Positions 43,059 to 53,539 of a stretch of 64,000 bases of DNA are shown here, one piece after another. This DNA is from Micrasema longulum. Taxonomy: Eukaryota > Arthropoda > Insecta > Trichoptera > Brachycentridae. The DNA lies in contig JAGVSM010002689.1 of the NCBI GenBank assembly GCA_022494885.1, forward strand, positions 1 to 64,000. Reading direction: 5' to 3'. Every line of letters begins with the position of its first letter. The first letter of the stretch is position 1. The notes under the pieces were generated by a model. The model ran no database searches. It had not been told where the DNA came from and saw nothing but the letters and a program-made list of their open reading frames with translations. The translations under genes were made by a program, and so were the position numbers.

Positions 43059-43387
43059 CTGATTCGAAAGAACAAGAAAATCACACACGAATGATGTTTT
43101 CTTTATCCTATGCATCTATCGTGTTAAAAATAGATTCTGATGTCGCTTTCACAGAAGAACGTCTCTGTCTTTTTTGTTTAAGTTCAATTTTTATGCTTTT
43201 TCTTACTCAGTTAAACAAATTTATTGTTTTGTTTGCATAACTTTCAATAATTTCATTCTTTGCATAGCAAGAAGAAATATTTTTTAAATTAAAATCTTGT
43301 AAATTTGTTTAAATTTTACTTTCTAAATCCGGTTCGGAAATGTTCATTTGAAGATCATTTCATCATTAAAAAAATAAAAGAAATATA

Positions 43388-43574
43388 TCAGGTCTTGTAT
43401 CCTATGTACATAGGCTTATGTGATATCATAGCCACACAGCAGTTAAAAAGTTCAATATATTCTTCATTATTGGACCCCAGGTTACGAGGATTGTGACCAC
43501 CATGCTCCTGGATGAATCTCCTCCGTCCTTTTGAAGGTGCTCCCGAAGGTTGTACAGGTTGGGGAATTAAGATA
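43388..43574 (-). CDS. Possible terminal exon, unidentified protein
   Basis: The minus strand has acceptor ATTGTGTTCAG at 43575-43576 and then a frame to TGA at 43388. It encodes ILIPQPVQPSGAPSKGRRRF, IQEHGGHNPRNLGSNNEEYI and a 23-residue tail ending IGYKT. The polar, proline- and glycine-containing composition differs from AT-driven frames nearby. AATAAA lies on this strand near 43218-43223. No domain recognised. A weak internal donor could join it to the exon at 42976. Confidence 0.35.
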
Positions 43575-43993
43575 CTGAACACAATTAGATGTGAAATTTG
43601 TTAATTAATTTCCTACGCAATATTGAACAGGGTATACGGTTTGTACACCTCTAAGGCAAAATCAGGAAAACGAAAAGTGCTGTATTTAAAAAAAAATGTT
43701 ATTTAGATTTTTAACAACTGATTTGAAGCACTTTATTATTTTGAATAACTAAGTTGCAGAGCCTTTACCTTAGCTACTTGATTTTTGGACTGGTCCTCCC
43801 TTCAAATTTTGAAGTTTGTATTCATTCTAATTACTATTTTGGAAATAATACATTTTACACCGCTAAAATATTAAATTAGGTCAGCCGATTTTAGCTCGGT
43901 CGACCCTTTTCCAGGATTTAAAATAAACCAGTAGGCATAAATTTATAACCCACTACAATAAGTACGGAAAGCTCTTTAGAATTGCATAAACCA

Positions 43994-44140
43994 GGTTGTG
44001 GTCCCGCGGCTAGTGTTGTGAACTCATGGGCTCGAGGTTAGATCCCCGCTCCACCCAAACTTCTTTCACATTTTCTCATAGTGAGTTATTTACTTGTTGA
44101 AAATGGTCCCAAAAATGAAATATTTTGATAAATCACATGA
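43994..44140 (+). mobile_element. tRNA-derived SINE (S4)
   Basis: GGTTGTGGTCCCGCGGCTAG head, a B-box-like AGGTTAGATCCCC near 44035, then CTCATAGTGAGTTATTTAC and GTTGAAAATGGTCCC. It matches the copy at 57390-57545. Confidence 0.7.
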
Positions 44141-44379
44141 ACACAATTATTTATTTTTCTAAAAAAAATAAAATGAAATAGATTAAAAATTAACCTTGCA
44201 TAATGACTTAAAAACATGGTGACAATTTTACATGATTAAAATTATTTTCTTAGAAATCTTTAACATTTTAAAAGGTTCGAAATAAAACGTAGTTTTTTTT
44301 TCCATTTATTAAAATTGTATAATAATTTTCCCAAGGCATGACTGCTCTGCACCCTAAGTGGAGTATATGGTATTCACAA

Positions 44380-44880
44380 AATCTTGAGGCTTTTTCTGTC
44401 TTCCGCCAACTGCCGTGTGCCCTCCAAAGTCAGATCTGCGTCCCGTAGCTCTGACATAAACTACCGACGAACAGTCAGCATAATAGCCCCGCCACACTAT
44501 GCTCCATGCGCTGCTCCTCACTTCGCTCCTCGCGCTGCCGCCTTCTCACCCGATGTTGCCCTCTCCGCCCACACACTGCTCTACTCGCGCAATTAATCGC
44601 GACGCTCCGCACTTGTCATTTGTTTTTCTATATAATGGACGATGAAACTGTGACAGCGTGCGCTCTATGCATTTTAAATATAGCTAATTATATCAATGTC
44701 ATACAAAGAAATTAAAAATGACGCGTGCGTCTTGTATGAGCGCTCGATGCATACTGCAACCGCGCGATTATGTGGCCAACCACTCGCGCTCATATTGCCG
44801 GTCATTTGACTAGCGCTCAAAAGCCGACAAAATAGAGAGCGGTGGGCACGACGAAGAGCATGACGTGCGGCATGAAGAGT
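44380..44880. other. GC-rich, CpG-containing island
   Basis: Far less AT-rich than anything nearby, with repeated GCGCT-type motifs on both strands (CTCGCGCTGCCGCC, GAGCGCTCGATGC, TAGCGCTCAAAA). It could be a promoter or the inner part of a DNA transposon with subterminal repeats. Frames 44384-44596 and 44506-44715 have no recognised motif. Confidence 0.4.
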
Positions 44881-44928
44881 AATGTTAATGTATTAATTAA
44901 TGTACTAATATATTAATGTTTTTTTTCT

Positions 44929-45005
44929 TTACCACAACAGGCCAGGAGGCCCAATTACAGAGGTCGAGAAAGCAAAGCTGCTCGTGATTTTTACGCAGTT
45001 TAAGG
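44929..45005 (+). other. Antisense SINE tail that may act as a splice acceptor
   Basis: 44929-44960 is the S1 SINE tail in reverse (ACCACAACAGGCCAGGAGGC). Read on the plus strand, its poly-T plus ACCACAACAG is a strong acceptor. The 65 bases from 44941 stay open as PGGPITEVEKAKLLVIFTQF to a GTAAGA donor at 45006. Confidence 0.35.
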
Positions 45006-45108
45006 GTAAGATGCCTTATGTATTCATATTTTTTTTGGTAAAATAATGAAGAAGCGCACATTATTGACTAATTGGTTGTATTTTTTTTTATTGTGAATAA
45101 GAGTTCTC

Positions 45109-45426
45109 TTAATTTGGTAACAAACGGACATTACTTATTCTAAAACAAAAATGTATTGTACTTCGCTTCCTATAATTTATCAGCATTTGAAGTGCTTTTT
45201 GCTTGGGTATTCTTTCAGTATATGCAAGGGGCTGAAATGCGAGATGGTAAGAAATGGTAAAAGGTTGACGAAGGGATGAAACCCTCATCTTGTTTCCGGC
45301 ACACCGGATAACATAATCGATACTAACCGCCATTTCCATGAAAGGGTAGGAACTATTCGCTCGAAAGAGATTAAACTTTAAAAATGAGTGCCGAAAGCAA
45401 GAGAAGTTCTGCTGGTAAATTATCAA
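45109..45426 (-). CDS. Unidentified 105-residue frame
   Basis: Starts MIIYQQNFSCFRHSFLKFNL and includes MEMAVSIDYVIRCAGNKMRV. The central part has balanced composition for this region. No domain, signal peptide or neighbour supports it. A splice-framed segment on the opposite strand overlaps it (45219-45246). Confidence 0.2.
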   Translation of the reverse strand: MIIYQQNFSCFRHSFLKFNLFRANSSYPFMEMAVSIDYVIRCAGNKMRVSSLRQPFTISYHLAFQPLAYTERIPKQKALQMLINYRKRSTIHFCFRISNVRLLPN

Positions 45427-45429
45427 AAG

Positions 45430-46604
45430 GCTGATCGAGAAAGAAAATTTTATTAAAGTTAATTATCAAAGTTAAATTAATTATTCTCCTTGGCTTAAAA
45501 CTTGCAAAGATTATTTTATGAGATAAATATTAAATTTGGCATACGAGTTTAAGTACTAGCTTCTAACTGAAAAAGGGAGAATTTTGAAATTCCAAAAAGT
45601 TTGATATTTACGGCACATTAAATTTATAATAATTTTATTGAAATTGTTTTTTTAACACCTTTAATTTTATTATTTTAACCAATCGATTGTTGCAATAAAG
45701 AGAAAAACAGTTCAAGGAGGGAATATGGAAGTCTAGACATTTTATTTTTATTGTTGTAATATTTTATTTATTGTTATAATATTTTTTTGTTTCAGTATTT
45801 TATTAAAATAAACGGGAAAATTTCCTTTTATAAAACTTATAATTTAAACGAATTCAGTTAAGTTATTGTTAAAAAAAACGTACATTACTTCATACCCAAG
45901 ACAGAAAAAAATTCAACCTAATAATTACATAACACATTCAGTAGAAATTTTAAAAAATGTAAAAATCAAATTTTATAGGGTGATTGGAAGATGTTGCTTT
46001 AAGGCAAAGATAGTACAGACAATTAAGAACCATCTAAGCCATAGTTGTTTTATACGAAGTCAAACCAATTTTTTTAACGTAGTTTTTATGAAAATATTTT
46101 ATTTAATTAAAGTTATGTATAAGCAATCTAGCGAAACGTGTTTTAGGCCTAAGTGTCACCAGGCATTTTTTTTGCCGACATTTAAAGTTCATAAAAAAAA
46201 CTTTTTAAATCTTATTTTAAAAAAAAACGGTTAGCAATTTTGTTCAAACCTTTTCAAAAATATGCTTAGTTATTGTAATTAGGACCCACAAACCAATTTG
46301 AGGGAGAAATTTAAAAGTTTAGGGAGACTAACTAAAACAACTTTAAAAAATACTTCATGTGTTCGAAATGATAACTTAGTTCAATTCAAAGAATTATTTG
46401 TTCATTCAAGAACAAAATAATCTAAACAATGGCCGCCGCACATTTCCAGAAATTCCCGGTAGAACGCCCAGTGAATTGAAAAAAGCGATAAGTAGGTATG
46501 TTAATTTTTACACCAAATATTATCAATGTTTATTCTTAAATAAGCTACTGATGTAATTTTTGATGAAGAACTAAAACTTTGAAAAAATTGTAGTAAACAT
46601 GGAC
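45430..46604. other. AT-rich sequence with a small family A fragment
   Basis: 45712-45742 (AGGGAATATGGAAGTCTAGA) is a family A piece. The 122-residue frame 45866-46234 is AT-driven, rich in Lys, Phe and Ile, with no motif. Confidence 0.4.
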
Positions 46605-46905
46605 ACAATACTCACTTTGCCCAGTTGTATAAACAGTACTTATGATTTTCTAGGTATATTACTTTTAAATATTTTATTATTCAATTTGTTTTTACATTTA
46701 TTCTTGAATTATTTAAACTTACCAGTGAATATGTTATATTGTTTTAAAGTTTTTTTTTTATATACATCTTGTATAATTTTAAGGTTAATATTTTTTATAA
46801 ACCTTGGGTAAAAGGAAATTTATATTTAAAAAAAAAAAATATTAAGCCAAATATGTAAGTATTATAATTTTTTGCTGTTTATGTTAATAAAATACGATAA
46901 TATCA
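46605..46905 (-). other. LINE 3' UTR (family K), minus strand
   Basis: Aligns over most of its length with 17841-18120, including CACTTTGCCCAG and AGTACTTATGATTTTCT. The coding part is missing. Confidence 0.6.
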
Positions 46906-46924
46906 GAAAAATATCACACACAGC

Positions 46925-47060
46925 CTTCTAAAACGAGACAAGGACAGTCGAGACTAATAAATTAGGGACTAAATATAGAATAAACTAAGAGACAAAACTA
47001 AACAAAAGACTTAGACAAACTTTCCAAAAAATGTAAATAATATTATTATCAACAACGACG
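46925..47060 (+). pseudogene. LINE C-terminal remnant
   Basis: AAAACGAGACAAGGACAGTC through AACTAAGAGACAAAACTAAA corresponds to RDKDS... and NKLRDKTKQKT in broken frames. It matches the minus-strand copy at 61600-61740. Confidence 0.5.
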
Positions 47061-47272
47061 AGCACGAATATAAAAATTATAAAGGTATTATTTTTGTTAA
47101 ACGAATTTGATAATCCGTAACGGTTAATAAATATTTTTTTTAAATAATAACGCAAACATTAAGTTGTGTTATTATTGTATTCGTAACACATTGTAAACTA
47201 CATAATAAAACAATAAAATATACAAAGAAATAATTATCCGAGAAGAAAAACCTTTTTTAGAAGTGAATTGGG

Positions 47273-47690
47273 AATACGGAAGTCTAGGCATTTACAGAAC
47301 TTATGACGGGACATTAGCTTGTTTAAGTAATCACTTAACATATCGTGTAACATTCATCATTCACCGAAAAATTGTTAAATTAACTAACTGGTTTAAGAAA
47401 AAGTATAAAAAATGAAAAAATATTTTCAGTCGTAGCCTAGTAGGTGAATTGATACAGCCGGATGAATCTTAACCACATGATAAAGGTTTCAGTTCCTTTA
47501 CTTCAAAAAATTAGCATTTAGAAGAGTTGAGGAAATGTGGATGTTTCAACATGGGCAGATTGGTTACTTAAACCAGCCAATGGCAGATCATAAGCCCTGT
47601 AAATGCCTAGACAAATCTAAATAATTCTCTAGGGAGGAAATTCAGCATATCTGCAAATATTTGTACGTACTCAAAACTTTTTGAAATAAT
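47273..47690. repeat. Family A repeat, copy 22 (inverted pair)
   Basis: 47273-47375 is in the minus sense. 47380-47690 is in the plus sense from TTTTCAGTCGTAGCCTAG to GTACTCAAAACTTTTTG. The core is missing from the plus half, which reads GGTTACTTAAACCAGCC. Confidence 0.65.
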
Positions 47691-47867
47691 TATTATCTCA
47701 GAGAGACGAGGCATTGCCCTGTCACGTTAGTAAGTTTCATCTTTTGAAAAGTGAGCTAATTATTTTTAATAAAATAAAATAGGTAAAAACTAATGAGTGA
47801 GTTAAGTATACATAAATGAATAAGCTTGTATACATTTGAAAATGGTAGGTAGAAAAAAAAAGTGGTT

Positions 47868-47905
47868 TAAAATAAAGTTGTATTTATTTATTTTATTATA
47901 CGCAA
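47868..47905. mobile_element. PLE-4 terminal fragment
   Basis: AAAGTTGTATTTATTTATTT and ATTATAC match the PLE-4 repeat at 39508 and 59425. Confidence 0.4.
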
Positions 47906-48097
47906 AGTAAGTTGTGTGTTAGGTATTATTTCATCATCATTCCCTCTCCACACCTAATTTTTTTCGATTATAAAAAAATAATGTAATGATAATTTTATTA
48001 ATAATCTCGATAAATTGCTGAGAAGTTTTACCATCGCCTAATAAAAAATGTTAAATAGTACCATAACCCTCAAACACATCCATTCGTCAGCGCTGCT

Positions 48098-48289
48098 ATG
48101 CACGTACTGATCGGCGCGTATTTGCTACTGGTTAGCGGCGTATCGATCACAAGCAAAAAACAAAGGAATCATACAGAAATTCTGATCCAGCGCCGTACTG
48201 AACGTGTAATCCGCGCGCAGGCGCAAACTAAAATTCTCACTAGGCTGTGGAGGCAATTAAAACATTCCAATACATCATTTTTTATTAAG
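48098..48289 (+). CDS. Unidentified frame with a signal-peptide-like start
   Basis: MHVLIGAYLLLVSGVSITSK resembles a secretion signal, followed by a basic stretch (RRTERVIRAQAQTKILTRLW). The DNA is GC-richer than its flanks and the frame runs into LINE sequence at about 48290, so at best this is a 5' fragment. No homologue recognised. It may be part of an unrecognised transposon. Confidence 0.25.
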
Positions 48290-48546
48290 TACTTTGAGGT
48301 TGTTGAAACTTACTGAGAGAAGAAAAATTATAGATTTACCGAATTTGTTTAAGATTGTAAACTTTACATGTAACTGCCCAAATCTATTAGCACTCTTTAA
48401 CTTCAAGGTACCTGAACGAATGACTCGTCAAGCACCTCCGTTTAGTTGCAACAATTTGCGAACAGTATACTCTTGTAATGCTATTCTGAATCGACTCCAT
48501 GTACTCGGTAGTAACTATTCCGACGTTGCTGATATGTTTCACATAA
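48290..48546 (+). pseudogene. Jockey/CR1-like LINE C-terminal end
   Basis: LKLTERRKIIDLPNLFKIVN, NLLALFNFKVPERMTRQAPP and AILNRLHVLGSNYSDVADMF form the complete terminal region of a non-LTR ORF2, open throughout. A SINE interrupts it at 48547. The 3' UTR resumes after the SINE. Confidence 0.75.
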
Positions 48547-48743
48547 GGCGGCCTCCGTGGTGTAGTGGTCAAGACGCTTGACTCACGCACGGAAGGTGCC
48601 GGGTTCGATTCCCGGTGAGAACATAAAAATTAAAAAAGTGATTTTTCTCAAGCTTGGGTGTTCTGTGATGTAATTCACCACTGTAATTGGGCCTTCTAGT
48701 CTGTTGTGGTGCAAAAAAAAAAAAATAAAAAAAAAAAAAAAAA
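48547..48743 (+). mobile_element. tRNA-derived SINE (S1), most complete copy
   Basis: Head GGCGGCCTCCGTGGTGTAGT with A box (48559-48571) and B box GGTTCGATTCC (48602-48612). The body has TTTTTCTCAAGCTTGGGTGT and TGTAATTCACCACTGTAATT, with an A-rich tail to 48743. It is inserted in a LINE. Confidence 0.85.
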
Positions 48744-49565
48744 GTAAAGTTTACATAAATCAACTCTATTTAATCATTTTGAAGATTTACATTTATTAGA
48801 TTGTAGTGCTTTCTATGTTAACTTTTTTATGGGTACTATTACATATATACCATAGTTAAGTGTTTACTTATTTTTTTTTTTTTTTTTAAATTTTATTATT
48901 TTTACTGTTTTTTAATTATTTTTTTGAGACAAAAGGATTTCATTGTATTTATTTTATTTTATTTGGGAAATCAACAGTTCTACATACATATTTATAGTAA
49001 ACAAACAGATATTGTGTATAAACTCAGAACTAATAACAGATTTCCACATAGTATACAAAGTTAGTAAAGAAAATACATTAAAAAAAAATATTTTCATGTA
49101 CTCAATAATCAAAGAATTTTTTTATATTTATTTTAAGAACATTAAGTTACTGTAAATTGGGCGGGATTAGGACAAGAATGCTTGAAGAGAGGATAAGGAG
49201 GGGAAGGGAGATGTACACATTTATTATTATAATGCCTACTAAGTTACATAATGCATTTTTAGTGTAAATTTTAAATCTGACAGAGTGATGTTTGTGTAAT
49301 TTTATATCCTTATATTTTGTACCTCTTAAATAAAAAAATATATAAATTCTTTTCTTTTTAAAATTTTATCTGCACACATTGCTTAATTATTTTTGTACAT
49401 CTAAATACGTTAATTATACAATATTTCTGTGTTATATATAGTATTTATGCTTTTTAATTTAATTTTGAAGTTTTTCACATTATATTGAAGTGTTTATATT
49501 ATTTTTAACATGTATCTTTTTAAGGTAAAAGGCACTGCGTGCCATGTATATTAATAAATAAATTT
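48744..49565 (+). other. LINE 3' UTR continued, with an internal insertion
   Basis: Matches 58860-59600: ATTGTAGTGCTTTCTATGTT, ATCTGCACACATTGCTTAAT, then AAGGTAAAAGGCACTGCGTG and TTAATAAATAAA at the end. About 48960-49300 has no counterpart and is a probable insertion. Confidence 0.65.
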
Positions 49566-50389
49566 TTCGTATATTTTTCATGTAGTTTTGATGCGATGCG
49601 GCCGCCACTGAACATAATATTATAATAAATGTTTTGTGATGGAGTTGATATAAAAATAAACTGTATAATTTAATTCAAACATCACATTAAAAATCATGTT
49701 TATTTATGTACTCTAAGAAAAAAGTTTATTATCATATTGATTTTTCTCTTTCAAATAATGACCAATTTTAATTCGTTGAAAAGTCATTTTTTTTAACAAG
49801 ATAGTATCTATTTTGGTTTCACTACATTTTCATAAAATAAAATATAAAGCAGTCATTTATTTTATGTAGCATCAAGTGAAGTTAGTTGATTTGTTATTAC
49901 AATTTATTACTAGATATCTAACATCATTGTTATTATTTCTGATAATATGTATGAATTTTGTATTTAGTTTGTCTTTAATTCCTTAAGGGCAGTTTATGTT
50001 ATTATGTACAAATTACCCTTATATTAATTGCTTCCCCAATCAAAAACACCCCCTCGCATCCCTTTATTTCCGGTACCCCCTCCTACACAAGAAACTGATG
50101 GTTTGTTTTCATCTCCAGACTCGGAAAGGTTAGAAATACAAATATTTGGTACCCAAATTACTAAATGTAGAAGGTATGGTTAAAAAAAGGGGAGGAGAGG
50201 AAGAAAAGTGTGTGAAATTATTAGGTGACTAACAATGGAAAATCGTGAAATGAGATATGCTGAAAAGTCATTTGATTATTGATTAAAATGACATTATTTC
50301 TGAAAATTTTTCTATGTTAAATATTACCATATACTTTACTGATAAGCGTTTATTGAATACGCAACATTTTTACATGAAAAAATATTAAA
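49566..50389. other. AT-rich sequence, nothing recognised
   Basis: One small GC-rich spot (GATGCGATGCGGCCGCCACT, about 49593). No motif. Confidence 0.4.
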
Positions 50390-50660
50390 AGTTTATAGAG
50401 TTTGCCAATCATCTCATAAATTCAAATCACGATTTCAATAAGGAAACAAGAGTTTAAACTTTACATTTAAATAATAAAAAATACTTTAATTAAACAACAT
50501 GGAGGTGATTTACGTTTCAAAACCTTTGAAATATAATATTCCCCTAATAAATCATCAAATACCTTTTCAATAAAGCCCACTTCTTCATTAAAAAAAAGAC
50601 CAATCGTGTAATGTTTAATCTCTTAGCCCTACTTTTTCCTTACCCCGACCTCCACACATT
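50390..50660 (+). pseudogene. PLE-3 GIY-YIG domain remnant
   Basis: EFANHLINSNHDFNKETRV then, past a stop, GGDLRFKTFEI and INHQIPFQ. This corresponds to residues about 47-90 of the PLE-2 domain (EFANHLISENHEFNQET) and to 37855-37965. Confidence 0.65.
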
Positions 50661-50670
50661 CTGCAACATA

Positions 50671-51149
50671 TTGCTAAATTATTCCACCTGCATACTAGGC
50701 AACGCCTGAAAACGTTATTTTTTCAATTTCTATACTTCTTCGAGGACCAGGTGGATTTATCAACAATATTTTGAGTGTGTCCAAAAATAACATTTTCAGG
50801 CGTTGCCTAGTATGCAGGTGAAATGATTCAATTAGATGAATCTCACCCGCATAAATAAAGGTTTTAGCTCTTTAACTTCACAAACATCAACAGATGAAAG
50901 AATTGAAGGAATATAGATGTTCAAATATAGGCAGAATGGTGAATGTTACACAGTGTGTAAAGTGGCCACTTAAACCAGACATTGACAGGTCATAAGCCCT
51001 GTAGATGCCTAGACTTCTATATAACCTTCTCTTAAATGTTCTTCATATCTGTTGTAATATGTTAATATAAACAGCTCCCCGGGGAGTTGAATCCAGTCCT
51101 TGTCTGCAAAAATTTGGACAAACTCAAAATATTGCTGATGTTGCTAAAT
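50671..51149. repeat. Family A repeat, copy 23, inside PLE-3 with flanking duplication
   Basis: TTGCTAAAT at 50671-50679 and 51141-51149 flanks the element. Inside, about 100 bp in the minus sense (CACCTGCATACTAGGCAACG) is followed by a full plus-sense unit to CAAAATATTG. The core is GTGTGTAAAGTGGCCACTTA. PLE-3 sequence lies on both sides. Confidence 0.8.
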
Positions 51150-51400
51150 ATTATTAACTTCATTTTAGTGCATGTTTGGACATAGTGGTGCTTGCATCCC
51201 CATCAACTCTGCATGTATTTTTTCGTAAATACTACGTATACTACGGTGATGGTAAAGGTAAAAGTGTATTTAAGTATTTGCATGTTGGAGTAGTGAGTTT
51301 CCTGACGAAGAGACAGGTATGTCTCGAAACTGGTATACATTAAAAGTCGGTAAATGAATGAATACATTTATTTACTTACATTAATCCAAATGTTTGACCT
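51150..51400 (+). mobile_element. PLE-3 terminal repeat, downstream part
   Basis: Matches 38050-38290 (GGTAAAGGTAAAAGTGTATT, GCATGTTGGAGTAG, AAAAGTCGGTAAATG). It continues the element interrupted by family A. Confidence 0.7.
51302..51335 (+). ncRNA. Candidate hammerhead ribozyme motif, PLE-3
   Basis: CTGACGA (51302-51308), stem II GAGAC/GTCTC with a 6-base loop, GAAA (51326-51329), CTGGTA. The core is complete. One change makes the stem III palindrome imperfect. Confidence 0.6.
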
Positions 51401-52544
51401 CAAAGTTACGGCCTTAAACATAAATATATATAAATAAAAGTCGTCAAATATTTCAAAAAAATATGCCTCCACTAGCTTACGGAAATAAAATTAATAGGAA
51501 CCACCTTAATTTGATGATGACTGTTAAAACAATAAAGAGGGAACGCAGTCTCACTTTTCTTTATACAAACGTATTCTCGTATTTTCTCTCTAGAATATGC
51601 CACTAGAATATTTATTTTTTACGTTCTCCAGATATTAATGATTGATGTGTCCCAATTATATTGTTTTTTGGATAAATTGTTTATTATGGGAACAAGAACT
51701 ACCCAAAAACCCTTAAAAGCGTCCACTTTTTTTATGCTGTCTTCGGACGCACGGTTTACAATTAGAATAATCAATTTTTAAAAACCCCATCGCGTATTAA
51801 CACAGAAAGTTTTATCTTAATACTCCCTCCTAAAAAAAACACAAAATCACTTAAGTTTTGAGGAGCAAAAACGGGACAACAAAACGTAGATTTTGACTAT
51901 TTTTTTACCACAACAGGCCAGGAGGCCCAATTACAGTGGTGAATTACATCACAAAAGGCATAAAAGGTCCAACGTGCAGCTTTTTTCGTTTGTTGTCTTT
52001 TTCACACGACTATTACGATATATTGAAAAATTTTATCATTCTGAGATTGCCGCTTTTTTTCTTTAAAGCCTGTTTAAAATATGAAAGAAAAATAAGTAGA
52101 AGTAAATTCTAAAATAACTGTTGGTTTTAAAACCGAATATCTAGATACGGAGATAATATGGCTAGATGCCGCCATATGTTGATATGGCAGCATCTAGCTT
52201 TTCGGGTTTCAAACTTTGAGAAGTAGAACGCATGCGCTAGATCACGTGACTTTTGAGATTTGGTTAATATATTGCCATTACAAAAAATAATCGTATAGAT
52301 TGTATTTTTTCCACATTTTTTTATATTGTTTTGAGAGCCCGTATCGAGATAAATTGTTAAACGTCTTAATCACGTTCAATCTACTATTTTTTGCTTAATT
52401 GTAAATTGCTTTTGATAAGAAGCCTTACCTGTGATAACAGAAGCCTGTTTAAGCTACGAAAAACAAATACATTTTTTTTTTAATTTACGAGTTCAGTTAC
52501 AGCGTCACTTATTGGTTGAATTCGGTCATATGACGTTTGAGATA
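51401..52544. other. Spacer with an antisense SINE tail
   Basis: 51903-51960 is the S1 SINE tail in reverse (ACCACAACAGGCCAGGAGGC). Apart from the hairpin at 52161, nothing else was recognised. Confidence 0.45.
52161..52198. repeat. 17-bp hairpin with 4-base loop
   Basis: GCTAGATGCCGCCATAT (52161-52177) pairs with ATATGGCAGCATCTAGC (52182-52198), one G-U type mismatch, loop GTTG. Confidence 0.8.
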
Positions 52545-52820
52545 ACGTTATGAAAACGCGTATCGACATTTCGGTACATCAAAATTTGCCATACCGAGGA
52601 AGGTACAAATAGTAGAAAAGTTAAATATACCGCCTCGGTATGTACCGATGACGATAGCGTTTGTAATTGCGGCCCAGCTAAAAATCCTGAAAAAGGAAAT
52701 CTAATGGAGATAAGGCCGATTCGAAGTGTAATAGTTAACAAGTCTGCCTGCAAAATTTTAGTTTCTGGATTCCATACCTGGAAGAGGGAACGTGAAATAC
52801 TGATTTTAAAGATGACCATA
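52545..52820. repeat. Dispersed repeat related to 54180-55060
   Basis: CCGATGACGATAGCGTTTGT and AATTGCGGCCC match 54798 and 55021. AAAAATCCTGAAAAAGGAAA then matches the SINE start at 54206. The minus frame 52819-52526 is a shadow. Confidence 0.5.
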
Positions 52821-53539
52821 CACTGCGATAGAAGCGTAAGTTTAATGATATTACCAACATGTAACTATTGAATTAAGAATAGTCCAGAAGGAGCGTGGAA
52901 TCATATTTGAATACATCGGAATGTGTCTTATAATTCCCCCACTATGTCCTACTTTCGCCGCGCGCATTCGTGATGTTGCCGCGAAGCGTTGCTTGATGGG
53001 AAAAAAATAATCATAACACAAATGTAAGGTTAAAAAAGCAATCTGTTAATTTCTCAAAAATTATATTGTGCCCGCGAAAACATTGATTGACACAACAGAG
53101 TAGATAAGTAAAGGGTCATTTAATAAGAGTAATGAAATTAATAAACTTTGAACTAAAAATATAAAAACAATTTTATTTTAAATGAAACGGATATTTTTAT
53201 ATTATGTTAAATAATATTTGATGTTTTAAAGATAATTTCGTTCAAATGTCCCCCACAGCGTTGTTTGATCCGAGGTCTAATTTTCATTAGTTTTTTCATT
53301 AGATGAGCAAAGTAGGGTAAAAAAAAATACTACCCTGGCAACACTAACGAAATTTCCATTTTGTTTTTTCGACAATCTGACAGATGGAAAAATTATTTAA
53401 TTTTTAAGTAATGCATTTGCGACGTACACATTCATTTGATAACTACACAAGAAATGTGATTGCATCATATTTCTTTAAGATTTAAGCAGTATTTCTACAC
53501 TTTAAAAGGACACAAAACGGCATGGTTGAATTCGAATCA
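52821..53539. other. Spacer, nothing recognised
   Basis: No motif or shared repeat. Confidence 0.35.

Noticed and set aside
45866..46234. 122-residue open frame
   Set aside because: Composition is dominated by Lys, Phe, Ile and Asn from AT-rich DNA, with no motif, signal or splice context.
48549..48620. A functional tRNA gene
   Set aside because: The tRNA-like head is followed by a SINE body and A-rich tail, and the same unit recurs at 25548. The head does not form a clean cloverleaf.
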